Below, piece after piece: positions 23,490 to 35,453 of a stretch of 64,000 bases of DNA (position 1 is the first letter of the stretch; every line of letters begins with the position of its first letter). The position numbers were made by a program, and so were the translations under genes. The notes under the pieces were generated by a model that ran no database searches, was not told the origin of the DNA, and was given only the letters and a program-made list of their open reading frames with translations. Origin of the DNA: Exophiala sp. HKRS030 (Eukaryota; Ascomycota; Eurotiomycetes; Chaetothyriales; Herpotrichiellaceae); contig JAHWDD010000001.1 in the NCBI GenBank assembly GCA_023897205.1, positions 7,068,001 through 7,132,000 of the forward strand. The letters are read 5' to 3'.

Positions 23490-23521
<32 letters not shown>

Positions 23522-24016
23522 CATGCCACCTGTAGCTTAATTTCTACGGAGTGACACCCACCTAGCATCTGGCAGAGGCCGCTACTCCGCAGGCTGGAAG
23601 TGGCACCAAACAGTGGATACCTTTCTTATCGAGTTCCCCATATCGTAGGCTTTAAGTCTAGATCATTCTCTTCGATTTTAAGAAAGCTCAGTTACTTGTT
23701 GATAATCGACACCTCGTTGACGTTGAACACCATCCAGCCACTGTACAAATTCTCTACGCCACGTAAAATCCGAACCTCACTCAGCAAGAGCTCCGTCACG
23801 GCGCTGTATTCAACCTTACTACTTTAGGCCTAGTCTATCGATGATCGACGTAACAGCCCCGCACGTGCCTCGCCGCGGTTTGTTCCCCACGAAACACTAA
23901 CTATACCCAACATCATCTCCTCCAGACTTCCACTGCCATTTGTATTGAAGGTTGTGCACTAAATCACACCTGCCCATTGATCTACCATAAGTAAATCACT
24001 ACCAGTACCAGCCAGA
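23196..24016. promoter_or_regulatory. divergent intergenic region with short repeats
   Basis: Promoter space for the PB1/UBA gene (minus) and the RNase III-like gene (plus). Contains TACTCCGTA at 23464-23472 and a CTAGCCA tandem repeat. Confidence 0.5.
23492..23519. repeat. CTAGCCA tandem repeat, four units
   Basis: Four perfect head-to-tail copies of a 7 bp unit in the divergent promoter region. Confidence 0.85.
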
Positions 24017-24681
24017 ATGTCAACATACGAAGCCAAAGTTGCAACTTGCGAGACCATCATTGGTCATGTCTTTGCCAACAAGCTTTTGTGCCTCGAAGCA
24101 CTCCAGACCTCAGGCCATGCTCTAAACTGGCAACGAAGTTCAATTCAAGTCGAAAAGAACGACCGACTTGCTGTCTTCGGCGACGCAGTTATCAAAGCTC
24201 ATCTCTGCGGCAAATGGCTAGCCACTCGCCATAGTAAAGGTAAGAATCCCTGCTTTGGTTGGACTCGAAGATCGCCTGTGGTGATGATATTCGCGTCGTG
24301 ATAACGCTGGTGCAAGGTCAATGGACCCAAGCCGAGCAAGCTTTACTTTCCAACACGAATCTAAGTGCCACGGGCTTCGTCCATGGCCTGGACACGTGCG
24401 TCATCTTGAACATGGGCACAAAGACCGTTTCTCAAAAAACCATGGCCACCACAGTGGAAGCCATCCTCGGCGCCGTGTACAAGGACGGCGGCGACCACGC
24501 TCTTGATACAGTCCTGTTGGCATTGAATGTGACGCATCCTTTCCTCGAAGCGGTAACGTTGACTCTCAACCCCGCCTTTCTTTCCGTACCGGAGAAGAGC
24601 TTCTTGCTTGACTCCCTCTCTGCGCTAACCGAGATTCTTAGACCAGACGTGAAGGGGCTTCGTGTTCCCTTATGGACATGA
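24017..24681 (+). CDS. degenerate RNase III domain protein
   Basis: Two exons (24017-24239, 24317-24681; GTAAGA donor, TGATAAC-like branch, CAAG acceptor) give 195 aa consisting of one RNase III-like fold and no dsRNA-binding domain. The signature is recognisable but altered. Motif 1 reads RLAVFGDAV where active enzymes have RLEFLGDAV (Glu replaced by Ala52; Asp56 kept). Motif 2 reads MATTVEAILGAVYKDGG where the family has LADxxEA (Asp replaced by Thr119; Glu122 kept). Two of four metal ligands are therefore missing, so cleavage is unlikely. A role as an RNA-binding or structural protein, as in mitochondrial ribosomal L44/L15-type proteins, is possible. The frame may have lost one G at GGGG 24654-24657, since with one more base it would continue in frame to 24872. 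Confidence 0.75.
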
Positions 24682-25411
24682 CTTCTTCTTCCGTCGCAAG
24701 CGAGATCCCATGGAACGTAAAGTCCTGTTGGGGTTTCCAAGGAAAATCTGCACCGTGCCCTCTCCTCAAAAAACTCAGCAAGTCCTTGTACTCCATGGGA
24801 TCTTACATGCGACAGAATTACCAGACCGCCTCACAAGACGCCACGAAGCCCCTTGACGCCGTGGTCCCATGAGCGTTGTTCCGGACAATACTCACATCCC
24901 GTGATCCTTCTCCACAGACCAGAATCGATGGATGAACATCGCGACGATATTAATCACATCCGAAACACGCTCATAGGGGACCCTCCTTGGCTGCGACGAT
25001 TCACTCCCAGTTGGCATCGTCCAAATGCCCTGGGTTGTGCATGTACACGCTGTCCAAAAGCCTAACGCATAACAGGAACATGCATAGATAAGGGACTCAC
25101 ACCGTCGAGCACCAGGCATCAAACACCAAAAAGCCCCGACGCCCGAGCACCGCTCGCTCACGCTCATCGTTTGCTGGAGTCCATGTCTCCAAGGGTGGCC
25201 ACGAAACGGACATGGTGACAAGATGGAAACAAAGCAGGAGAAGGCCTCGAGATATCCAACCAACTTACGCTAAACCCGTCAAGTCGTTATTTCAGATGCC
25301 TTGTCTACGTTCGGATTTTTTCTTAAACTTATTCAACACAAGCCAGCCAGCCGACCGGCTCCGATTGACCGCAGTACACTCATTTGATCTCCATAGGGAG
25401 CTTCCATATCG

Positions 25412-25450
25412 ATCTATCTGTCTGCCTATCTGTCTGTCTGTCTATATATC
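25412..25450. repeat. ATCT/GTCT tetranucleotide microsatellite
   Basis: Interrupted run of ATCT and GTCT units ending in TATATATCGCGATATC. Confidence 0.8.
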
Positions 25451-25554
25451 GCGATATCAGAGGATATCAAGCACAGTCCCTTCAGAAGTTCAGAAGTTTC
25501 AGAAGTTCATATTGCGAACCCCCCTCCCTTCTTTTCCCAGCTTTGTTCTCAAAT

Positions 25555-25605
25555 TCCCACTTCCCACGTCCCACTTCCCACGTCCCACTTCCCACCTCCC
25601 TCCCG
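25555..25605. repeat. CCCACTTCCCACGT tandem repeat
   Basis: About three copies of a 14 bp pyrimidine-rich unit, with diverged edges, in non-coding DNA. Confidence 0.75.
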
Positions 25606-26400
25606 CCGAGTCCCATCTCGGCTTCCTGTCTGTCTAATAACGCATCATTGTCCTCAGACGCTACCTACGGCCCTAGGTCATAGAATCTATTTATCTATCT
25701 CTATCTGTAGGACTCCGCGTTTCGCGGCATCGGTTCGCACCTGTAGACCGTTGGGATATGGAACAGGCACAGAGTGGTCCAAGAAGTTACTCGAATTGCC
25801 AGGATTCCGACTACATATAGAATAAGCCTGCATGTTCGAATAGTAATTACTTCTCAGCCAGAGTTCGGTTGACAAAAAAGACAAGAAAACAAAAAGAGTC
25901 GATTTGCCAGGAAAACTCAAAAAGTTGAATCGAAAGCGACATCTAAATTACCTCAAAACCAGTATGTGCTATTAGTACAGTGGTATCCTTCGATTTCATC
26001 CCAACTCGTGCGCGCCCCGAACAAGCTCGCACCGTGCAGCAGACCCATGTCCTTGCAGTTATTACACCTGCGCCCAACACCACCTGCACTGGCCATCTTG
26101 TCAGACCGTCCGCCGTATAACAAAATATCCAGTCTCGATCTGTCGGATCGCTTCCAGGCCATGTTCGAGCCTATCCATTGACATACCAAAATCATGGCAT
26201 CCAGAAACACAAAACAAAAAATGCTGATGATAAAACACGATTTAGAAGGTTTTCGTCTCCAATATGCACAGTGTTCCTGCGTCATCTTTCTCCTTTCATG
26301 ACCAGAATATCCCGGTCGTATGCATTTTCATTCTCATCGTCCAAATCTTGCTTGCATCTGCTCTGAGAGTACTGTGGGTCGTCATTATTCGCTGTTGTTT

Positions 26401-28932
26401 TTACTTCTTCCGTGCAAATCGCTTATTGAGCAAAGTGAGCACCTTTGACACGTCGAATTGCACATATTCCAAATCCAAATCGTCCTGTCCATCTTTTTGC
26501 ATTTCAAGAAGATCATCCAGCTTGAGGTCGAGCTCCAAAAGCCCTCGTGCACGACCTGGATCGTTTGTTAGTTTCGTTGAGATGTAATGCGAAAGTTGAA
26601 AGACTCACCTTTATAATGTAGACTGATGACAAAAGTACCGGCCAAAGGACTTCGAAACAAGAAGTAAATATTGCCTCGCCGATTCTCTGGCACATTACTT
26701 CTCGTGATAACTCCGTCCTTCTCCAGTTGTGCGTGCGTGAACTTGTATGGACCGAGCTCTCGCACCTTCTCGGCCTTGCCCCTTCGAGTGCCTTCTGATT
26801 GGCTTCGCACATTGTGGAGATAATTCTTGTATGTGTCAAGTTGAGACAAGAGATAAGCGTTGTGATCTCGAATTGTCTTGTACACATCTTCCAACTTGGT
26901 CGTCTCCTCTACCACTTTCTCACGCAAGGAACCCAGATGTGCAAGTTCTTGCTCGACTTCATCTCGGAGTACGGCGTAGTCATCTCCTCTATCCATCACT
27001 CCCAATTCCGAGAGTTGGGTCAACAACTCCATACACCTTATTCCTTTGCGAACCATGACGGCATCATTCTTTAAAGTTCCTGCTGCTTCAGCGATACGAT
27101 CCAGGCGTAACGGACGCCTGAGGACATGTGCATTCTGTGGGAGACTGCGCATGATCTGGACAAAGGTACTCTTTGCTTCCATGAAGAAAATCTCTTCTTG
27201 TGTGATATCCAACGCATGGGTCAAATCATCAAAAGATGTTTCCCATCGGCTGTACAAAGGAAGATTGATCGCCCTGTTCTCTTTCCTTGGTAGTTGAGGC
27301 GGAGCCACACCTAGCTCCTGCAGAAGGATACCCAAATGCGATGAGGGATCTTTTACAAGTTCATGGCTATGCTTCTCGAGAAGAGCATGTGTGGCGTAGA
27401 CCTCATTCAAACTGATCTGCAATTCCAGGTCACGTTTGGACAGGGCGACATAATTGTCCATCTCCAGACTTTCGTAAAAGTCTTGAACTTCACACAAATC
27501 AAGCATGAATTTGTTGCATCTGTCCTTGTTTCTCTGGATGAATGGTTGCAGCCTCGCCATGTATGGTTCTTTGGCGTAGGATGGCTTGTTGGCCAGGTTT
27601 TGAAGCATTTTTGCAATATAAGTCAAGGTCCTTTTCGGTTTTTCATCCGGTACCCTTTCGATCAACATGTATGACTTGGGTGTGACGATGGCGGGGTTGA
27701 TGAATCGCAAGAAGAAAAATCCACCGATTAGGGTACAGATGGCTTGATCTGGGGCATCAGGATACTTGCGTCTTGAGAGATTCCGAATCTGCTTGCAGAT
27801 CCAGCGAATGCCGTATGGAGTTTCTTCCAAGCAGTCTATAATGGCGGACAAAAAGCCCTCTGCAATTTCCGTCAACATTTTTAAACGCGGGGCAATGATC
27901 GCTTGAACTTGAGCATTTTCGGCAGCGAATTCGGCCGTGACAGATCTTGGTAAATCTTCGGGAAGTGTGCCTGCATCTTCTTCGATCTGCTTGACCATGG
28001 CTTCGTAAACTTTCAGGGGGTTTATCTCGAGATCGACATCATTCAACTCAGTCAGGGAGTTTATCCTTTCGGCCAGGACTTCCTTTAAGAAGCTTTGGCC
28101 TGGGCCACGTCTTGTATATGTAGTCATCATCCTCGAGACTGGTGTATTTTGGCGCAGGAGGGACGAGTATTCGGGGGTGGTCTCGAATTGATGAGTGAGA
28201 ACTGATTGAAACATGGTCAGGAGGAGATGCTCCTCTCTGCTCTCATACTGATTGCCGTAGATGGTGAACATGACTGTTTGAAGAAGGGAATCGATTTCGG
28301 CCATTGTGACCAGGCGACAGAGATGCGCGATGTGTCTGGGCTCGGATTGGAGCATGAAGAGGAGGTTGCCGTACTTTTGGGTCTTTTCATCGTTGGGAAA
28401 GGAGCCTTCTTGCAATTCAGCGGCGTCGTCAAGATGGCTAGCAACTTCATTTTGCTGGATAAGAGGTTAGCAATTGCACAGAGTAAGATATAGAGCCACT
28501 TGCCTCTTCCAAGGCCATACGGTTCTGAATGAGCAAAGCGATTCTAGAATCGAGATATCGCACATCCTTTTCGAGAACAAAGTTTTTCTTTGATTGATTG
28601 GAAATCTTGGACTTGAGATCTCGCAGGGTTCGTTGTGCTCTAGCGAGGTCATCGCTGATTTCGAGGTCCTTATCTTTTGCACTCATACTGACATAGAGGG
28701 CGGTCATACTGACGCGTTTGCTCTGGCGGAGAGAGCGGGAGCCATCATGACTCGAGAATGTGTTCTGGCGACTGACGGGCTCGAAGGAGGAATTGGTCGA
28801 GGTTGAGGCTCGAGAGGCCGCTTGTAACATGGTAGTGACCGACATTTCGGTATTCTTGTTGCGTTGAGATCTTGAGCGTTCTTTGGCACTTGAAACCCTC
28901 TGAGGGACGTCGGAACGCCGTGTAAAGCTCAT
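26401..28932 (-). CDS. gapA: Ras GTPase-activating protein (Gap1/GapA type)
   Basis: Stimulates GTP hydrolysis by Ras and so turns off Ras signalling in polarity and mating; orthologous in layout to S. pombe Gap1 and A. nidulans GapA. Exons 28932-28504, 28454-26609 and 26555-26401 give 809 aa. Intron 1 is GC-AG (GAG|GCAAGT, GCTAAC branch, CCAG). Intron 2 is GTGAGT with ACTAAC. The N-terminal 90 residues are Ser/Arg-rich and disordered, followed by a coiled coil (about 95-140). The RasGAP domain holds [20 protein letters not shown], the core FLRFxxPA motif, and the preceding helices carry [14 protein letters not shown] and [10 protein letters not shown]. The C-terminal RasGAP_C/IQGAP-like region contains coiled coil and ends [14 protein letters not shown]. 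No IQ or calponin domain, so not a full IQGAP. Confidence 0.93.
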
Positions 28933-28954
28933 CGACCCTGGTAGCGGGGGGATA

Positions 28955-28984
28955 GCGGCGGCGGCGGCGGCGGCGGTGGTGGTG
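28955..28984. repeat. GGC/GGT trinucleotide repeat
   Basis: About eight GGC units passing into GGT units, directly upstream of the Ras GAP start codon, probably in its 5' leader. Confidence 0.85.
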
Positions 28985-29557
28985 ATAAAGGGGATCTCGA
29001 GTGTTGACGGTTGTCAGGGTGGTTTTTGGATTAGACCGTGGTTCATCAATGGAGATGGACGAGCTGGTATCTTTTTGCAAGTGTGAAGAAAACCTTGGGC
29101 AGAGATGACAGTATAGTGGTAGCAATGTAGCCTACAGGACTTGGACGATAGAGGTTGGATCGGGAAGAGACAAATCAGAGCGATGAACAACAATGCGACC
29201 GGCGCAGAGGGTAGGGATGAGCCGGTTGAAAGAAGATGGATGAAATCAGCAAGAAACTCCACCCGAGGGATATTAAAGATGGTTCGTTGGCGAGCGCAGC
29301 AGACGATGGTGAGGAAGCGTAGGAGTCAGGAACTGGAGGGGTGTGAGTTGCTGGCGTTGGACAGGCGTTGGACAGGCTAGGAGGGAGAGGTGTGAAGAGC
29401 AACGAGGTGTGGATCGGAAGAGAAGGTTGAAGATGGTGAGGATAGCGAGGAATTGAGGTAGGAAGAGCGCGGACAACGCTGGTTGGCGAGAGGGTGTTGA
29501 TGGTGTAAGATAAGAAAGACAGGAGCAGCGAACAGTGTGTCGAGGATGGAGGATGTG

Positions 29558-29600
29558 AGGGAGTGTGAGTGGGAGTGGAAGTGGGAGTGGGAGTGTGAGA
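29558..29600. repeat. GAGTGG-type hexanucleotide repeat
   Basis: Interrupted GAGTGG/GAGTGT units over about 43 bp. Confidence 0.75.
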
Positions 29601-29829
29601 GAGATGACCCTGGATTCAGGAACCAGGAACTGGTGAAGGAGTGCACGAATGGGAATGTGGGAATAGGAGTCAGGATGGGCGGAGCCTAATGGTACACCCA
29701 CTACACCGTACGGAGTACAGGTGCCTGAGGTAGGTTAACTACTACGTACCTAAGTAGTTACTCCGTAGTTACCGAGCAGTGCAGTCCCATAGGTACGAAG
29801 TAGGTTGGGGACTTGGGAGTGGGAGAGGG

Positions 29830-29855
29830 AAGACGAAGAGGAAGAGGAAGAGGAA
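29830..29855. repeat. GAAGAG purine repeat
   Basis: Four GAAGAG-like units on an all-purine strand. Confidence 0.75.
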
Positions 29856-32800
29856 AGGTGAGAGGCACCCAAGAGGGGAATGGGGATGGGGATGGATGGG
29901 GAATCCACTCCTGACGAGTCACGGGTCACCAGGCCCTGAGCCTGCAAGTCACAAATCACCAGTCACGAGTAGCCAGAGCCACCATTCCTGGGCAATTCCA
30001 AGGACAGAGTATTCCGTATGGACAGAGCACATGGACATAGGAGGTACCTAGGAGGTATGCACAAGTTGGTAATTCCCAGGAACGGAGTAGTGAGTAAGAG
30101 CACTTGCGGAAAAGCACGATTTAGGAGCCAAGGCCGAGCGAGGGGTGGGTTAGGCACGGTTAGGCCCTCGTGGGTAGTTCAGGTACATAACTAAATCTAT
30201 ACCCGAGCCCTTAGCTTTAGTTGACGATGATGGTTGCAGGTACAGGTAGGGAGTAGGTGGCAAGGAACACTAAATCAGTGCCTGAGGGGAAATGTCCTCC
30301 TCGTGTTCTCGATGACTGGCATTGTCAGGTGCAGCTGTCCCCTACTGTAATAATAACTAGGCCACCTGCTAGGTTGGCACCCGACTAATTAACTGCTCTT
30401 CTTAGTCTTGGTCTAGGTGCTCCTCTTTTGCACGGATAGGCGTCAGCTAACTGCAGACTAGGCATATTAGTGTTTCGCTAAGGGTCTTTGCCACCCCGAG
30501 CGATGTGACTGTTCAGGGCTAACGGCCTCTGCTAGGTAGATCTTTGGTCTGCAGTCCTCCGTACAGTGCGTTAGGCACCGACTCTACGGAGTAGTCCTCA
30601 TGTCGACAGAAGTCTTGATGTGATAGCAACATGACTTGGAACTTGGGTTGGATTTGACGAGCCAGGCCCTAGAGGCATTTGTACTGCAGATTGATCATTG
30701 GCAAGCGACGAGGCTATCACGGCCTGCCCACTGGATCAATGTTAATGTCCTTGATAAGATGCCGATAAAAGTGGAGGAGGACTCGGAGTTCAATAATAAT
30801 GGGCAACCAGCAGCCTCATGGCCAGCCGTAAATGCGCCAGAACTTAAAAAAATGCAGAATTTCTGTTTGGTGTAAGACTTAAGGACAGTAGGTGCAGATT
30901 GTCTGGCACTTTTAGAGGGTAATGACCCATCTCCACCGCCCCAGAGGCTCCTTAGGCACCTTAGGCTAGAGCCCAGTGCCCCCAGGGGCCGAGCCTGCAA
31001 GCACTTCCGCCTGGCTGCCCGCTTGGACGCCCGCTGCCCAAACGTCAAAGTCTCTTGAAATCTTCATCCATCGCTTGGGCCCTTGATGCCTTGGGCGCTT
31101 GGTGCCTTGGTGCCATGATTAGAATTTAGGGGGCAGACGTTGTGCTCCAGACCAAAACCCCGGCCATTCAGAGAGCAGGGACTGACCTTCTGGATCCACC
31201 GACAGACTGCAAGAGTTTTGTAGATCAGGGGTAAAAACTCTAACCTCGAGCCCAATCCCCAAGTTAGAGTGGTTAGTGCGAAGCCCAAGTCCAAGATCCG
31301 TAAGATCCTGGCTCATACAGAGTACTCCGCACCTATCTCCGTAGATCCATTCATGAATCACCCCTCCCCTCTGGCTCCTCAATCTTTGAGTCTCATGGAC
31401 AGCGACAGAAAGACTCTCACGCGTGCACAGCGACTCAAGATTATGACTTGGAAATGCCATCCATACTGTATCTTGACAGCCACACACCGTCGCCGAGCCC
31501 CTCTGTTATGGACCTGGTCTCTACAACCTCATTCAATGCATAATATCTGCACATTCCCTCGGAACCATGCCTGTGCAAGGAGTTGTTCTGACCTTTATGC
31601 GTCGGCTCAATCAACCCGTAATTGGTATTGGGCGATCATCCCAATAACTGGAATTTTACTTACGACATGCCCTCAACCTCTGAGGCCGTAACCTCTGTAC
31701 CTCTCTTGGGCCTTTGTGGCCTTGTCACCCAACTTCCTCATCAATGCTCTTGTACGGAGTAGTATCCTAGTCGAGACAGTCCGCCACTTTGCAAAGAGGC
31801 GACGCGGGGCCACTTTGACACCTGGACAACTCACAAAAACTCAATGCTCATCTCAAAGGCTAAATTATCTCATTGGTCGAACCATCCTTGTCCTATGTAG
31901 CCACACCTTCAGTTTCACTGATCTTCCCGTAGCGCCCAGACCCCATGCAGGACACCTCTGAGTCTCCGTCGACACAGGCACGACAGGGCAGAAGGTAGAG
32001 GGCAGTGGGCAGTGGGCACTATCTGGTTAGGGTTCCAGTTTCACAATTGACTGACGTCTCTAACCAAAACGCCCTGGCCACCGCCAGACGCCTGCACCCT
32101 GGAACCTGGAACTTGAACCCTGGGGCACTCAGCATTGGGAAAAACACTTGGAGCGGACACGGTGGGTTTCCAAAACATCGATGCTGCACACTTCTGACAG
32201 TCGTGATAGACCTCAAACGCCGACAGGCCATCCTTTGGGAAATCCTTCTGTATATTATATTACTCCAGACCACCAGGCCACGCAATTCAACGTCATGGGC
32301 ACCTAATGAGCGTTATTACCTCGGACGATGACGATGTATGGAGTAACTAGTAGTCTGGTTGCGCCGAGACTGCTTATCATCCTTACACGTCAACTAGCGG
32401 CTCGACTTGGGAAGTGTGAATTGGATCAGTTGACACCTGTGACACCTGGACCGTCAGTGACCGTCATCGCCTACTCATGACCCATCTCGTCCTTTTTCTC
32501 CACGAGCTACGACGAGGCTATCGAATGTGGCTGAAAGTGGATGTGGTTCAAAATGGACATCCATCGTCGATCAAGTGGTGAGAATTTGAGAAACTCCGTA
32601 AAGTAGAACACCCACCTAGGTGCCCACTACAACTTAACAACCATCAAGACTATTTCCACATATCAATTCTTGGACAAACAAGGTTCAGTGCTTGAAAGCG
32701 CTCCGGAGATAGTAAGATGCCGGCCGATCACAGGCATAAAGTTGAGCCATCTCGATGCATTTCGTGGAGAATTACTTTTGTTGGTTCAAAACCACCACGT

Positions 32801-33504
32801 TGTTGACATTGCCGGGCCTAGTCAGGGACGTAGTGGGCAGTAACAAGACGGTAAGACGTACTCCGTACAATTGAGGGATCTGTCACTGTCTGAGCCTTTC
32901 CGTGGGCCCAAGTCGTGCAAATCGTGTAAGTCGATCTTGTCATGTTGAATGACGTCTGACATGCTTTGATGGTTTTGGAATTCTCGGACTGACACCACAT
33001 CTCAAATCCATGTCATCAACTCAATCAACTCAATGCTCGACGGATCATCTGTCAATTTCTCATGCTCGAAATAACAGTGGAAATAGTTGTAGGGACACAG
33101 CGATCATCTCATGTGAGGATTGTTATTGGGGCACTTGGGGCCAGAAACTTCGAACCTCCAAGGCAGGAAATCCGAAAATCATGCGGGGAACTTGGAGGGT
33201 TTATAACATTTCCTGTAGTCAAAGCCATTGACTTCAACCAACTTCCTCGGGTAACCATGACCAGCCAGAACAGCCAGAACAGTCAGAACAGGCTTCAAAT
33301 GAGCAGAAGTCAATGTAGGTTGACATGGCATGGATATCATTTCCTTCAATAACACCTTCACACACACAGCTCCTGCCTAACACGACGACAGACCAGTTTC
33401 TCACTAACCATATAGACTGAAAGTGTACAGTCCCACTGATTGCCTGTCCACCTCAAAACTCGGAAAGGTATCTTGCCTGGGATCGCACCTCGCTTCCATT
33501 TATC

Positions 33505-34285
33505 ATGTCGACTATAAGTGACGCAGACGCAGCTTCAGACACACAGCCAAAAGTCGACAATGGCCGCTGTTTATGTGGGGCTATCACATTTGAGATCCGC
33601 GGTGATCCTATATATAATGTGATATGCCATTGTGTCAATTGCAAGTAAGTCAGTTTGTGCACATTCTTCAAGTCGCGCGCGACATGATGGTGAGAAGCAA
33701 TGTGTGAGAGACAAGAAAGACACACGCATGACGGGCATCACCGAAGGGACTTTAAGCGTTGGTGAAATATCACCCTGACCATCATCGAAAAGTCTTGTTC
33801 TCGAGGGAAACACGCTTAGCACGTTGAAGACCACAAACACGACACTGACATTCTTGTTTCGAAATTAGGCGCCAAGGTGGTAGCACATTGCACACAGCGA
33901 GCATCTTTCTCAAGAGCGTGAGTAATCCTCATAAATCACAGGTCACGTCGTAAACACCTGAACTCATTCTCCTGTCCAGCAATATACACTACACACCGGA
34001 GCGTCTAATCTGACAATCTACGTCGACCCAGCCACCCAATCAGGTCTTGCCCTCCATCGTGGCTTCTGCAATATCTGCGGTTCCAAGATTTCCGCCACCA
34101 CGCCGCTCAACGAGGACATCATCAGTGTCCCAGCCGGTGTCCTAGAGAATGCGGGCTTGGATTGGGTTCCCCAAAAGGAACAGTTCTGTCTGAATAAAGC
34201 AGCCTGGGTGCCCGAATTCGGAAGCAGGATAGGACAGAGGTTTACTAAAGGGCCTGGTGGAGAAGAGGTCTCGGAGTTGACGTGA
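33505..34285 (+). CDS. GFA/CENP-V family enzyme (glutathione-dependent formaldehyde-activating type)
   Basis: Small zinc protein of the Gfa-like superfamily, whose founding member was reported to form S-hydroxymethylglutathione. Most fungal members have no tested substrate. Three exons: 33505-33644, 33869-33917 and 33980-34285, giving 164 aa. The first intron is long for this window (224 nt, GTAAGT to ATTAG); the second is GTGAGT to CCAG. Zinc ligands are visible as CLCGAITFEI near residue 22, CHCVNCKRQGG near 42, and FCNICGSKI in exon 3. Exon 2 starts exactly after the CHCxxC motif, and IFLKS leads into the beta-tent core. No signal peptide, so likely cytosolic. Its stop lies 139 bp from the stop of the convergent ketopantoate reductase-like gene. 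Confidence 0.88.
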
Positions 34286-34424
34286 TGCCGTGATGCCGTG
34301 GCCATTCTGCTGTATCAAAGCCATTTCCCCTGAGGCCAGGACGATTGCGTTGGCGCATCATCAAGGACGGATTCGTCATGGTTGTGAGATATTATGTAGT
34401 TGGCATAGAGACACACGGCATCCA

Positions 34425-35453
34425 CTATAATTTACTCTCTTTTTCTTGTTTCTTCTTTTTGTTTGCATCCCGATTCTTCTCCTTCATCTTGATCAACGCA
34501 TACAATGTCTGTAACCGTGGCATTTCAAACCCCTTCTCCCGTGCCAGACGAATAGGATTGCCCAAGATGACTTCAAGTTCCATCGCTTTGCCCCCTTCCC
34601 AATCTAGTGCCATGCTCGGTTTACTCCCACTCGAGTTCTTCTGCGTCGATTTTAGTAATTGCTCCGATGTGGCAAACTCGGCTGGGAACGGTGTGCCCAC
34701 CACCTTCGGTGCCGTGGTGAGTACTTCGTCCATGACACCTTTTAGATGGAGGTGCAGCTCTGGATCAATCGACATCTCTTGGTTGCCTGAGCCTCCTGAG
34801 AGGACAGACGACGGGTTCATCGCCGCATTGATAGCGATCTTGTGCCACCGCACTAACTGCAGCTTCTCATGGCTGTCAGCTTTGGCATCCTTGATGCCAC
34901 CTTTGAGAAGTAGATCGACAAAGGTCTGGTTCTGGGCTACTGCTCGTGCCTTTGCGGACGCGGCGATGCCGTCGGCCAGAAACGGGCCGATATTAATCCT
35001 GGTCCAGCGGTTATGCTTGATGATCCCATTGCTCGGCTGAGCACAGCTGGCGATTGTGACGGCGGAGAGGACAGTCGACTTGGGAAACCGTTCTGCATAG
35101 GGTTGCTCGACACCGAGACCATTCTGGATCAAGACCACCGCAGAAGATTCGCGCACCAGCCCTTCCAGCAATTTTGAGTCGTCCGACACATTGGGTAGAG
35201 CTTTTGTGCTCACAACGACATAGTCCCAAGCAACGTTGCTCTTCCGTGCGGCGTCCGGCGATGGGAACACTCTTGTTGGCGTCCAAGTGTAATCACCGAA
35301 TTGGGGCGACGAGACTTTGAACCCGTTTGCTTTCACCGCTGCATAGTTTGATCGACAGACCACTGAGACATTGGTACCTGAGATCTGGGCGATCCGAGAG
35401 CCGTAGAACGCTCCAATTGCGCCAGCGCCGAAGAACAGGATTTCTTGGGGCAT
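34425..35453 (-). CDS. 2-dehydropantoate 2-reductase-like (ApbA/PanE)
   Basis: NADPH-dependent reductase of the PanE family. The founding enzyme makes pantoate for coenzyme A, but fungi carry several paralogues of unknown substrate. Single exon, 342 aa from the ATG at 35453. Longer in-frame starts exist at 35468 and 35525, but the family begins a few residues before the Rossmann motif. Rossmann glycines GAGAIGAFYGSRI sit at about residues 10-22. VVVSTKALPNV holds the conserved Lys region, VLIQNGLGVEQ the Asn of the cofactor site, and VRWHKIAINAAMNPSSVLSG is the C-terminal catalytic helix with the K/N pair. The tail MKEKNRDANKKKKQEKESKL is lysine-rich and outside the fold. No targeting signal seen with the chosen start. 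Confidence 0.9.
   Translation of the reverse strand: MPQEILFFGAGAIGAFYGSRIAQISGTNVSVVCRSNYAAVKANGFKVSSPQFGDYTWTPTRVFPSPDAARKSNVAWDYVVVSTKALPNVSDDSKLLEGLVRESSAVVLIQNGLGVEQPYAERFPKSTVLSAVTIASCAQPSNGIIKHNRWTRINIGPFLADGIAASAKARAVAQNQTFVDLLLKGGIKDAKADSHEKLQLVRWHKIAINAAMNPSSVLSGGSGNQEMSIDPELHLHLKGVMDEVLTTAPKVVGTPFPAEFATSEQLLKSTQKNSSGSKPSMALDWEGGKAMELEVILGNPIRLAREKGFEMPRLQTLYALIKMKEKNRDANKKKKQEKESKL

Larger units (their letters stand above)
24682..26400. other. convergent intergenic region
   Basis: 1.7 kb between the RNase III-like gene and the Ras GAP gene. The first 190 bases may be a frame-shifted extension of the upstream gene (24672-24872). Beyond that it holds two simple repeats and no recognisable gene. 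Confidence 0.45.
28933..33504. other. 4.6 kb gene-free stretch rich in simple repeats
   Basis: Upstream of the Ras GAP gene and of the GFA gene. It holds three simple repeats, five TACTCCGTA/TACGGAGTA motifs (29709, 29759, 30585, 31753, 32859) and CTAGG-rich words such as GGTACCTAGG near 30044. Short ORFs here lack splice sites or family motifs. Confidence 0.5.

Noticed and set aside
26401..28932. full-length IQGAP
   Set aside because: The C-terminal RasGAP_C region resembles IQGAP, but no calponin-homology domain or IQ motif precedes the GAP domain.
28933..33504. decayed transposon (RIP-mutated) in the repeat-rich stretch
   Set aside because: No terminal repeats, no reverse transcriptase or transposase motif, and no strong AT skew; only simple repeats and short motifs are visible.
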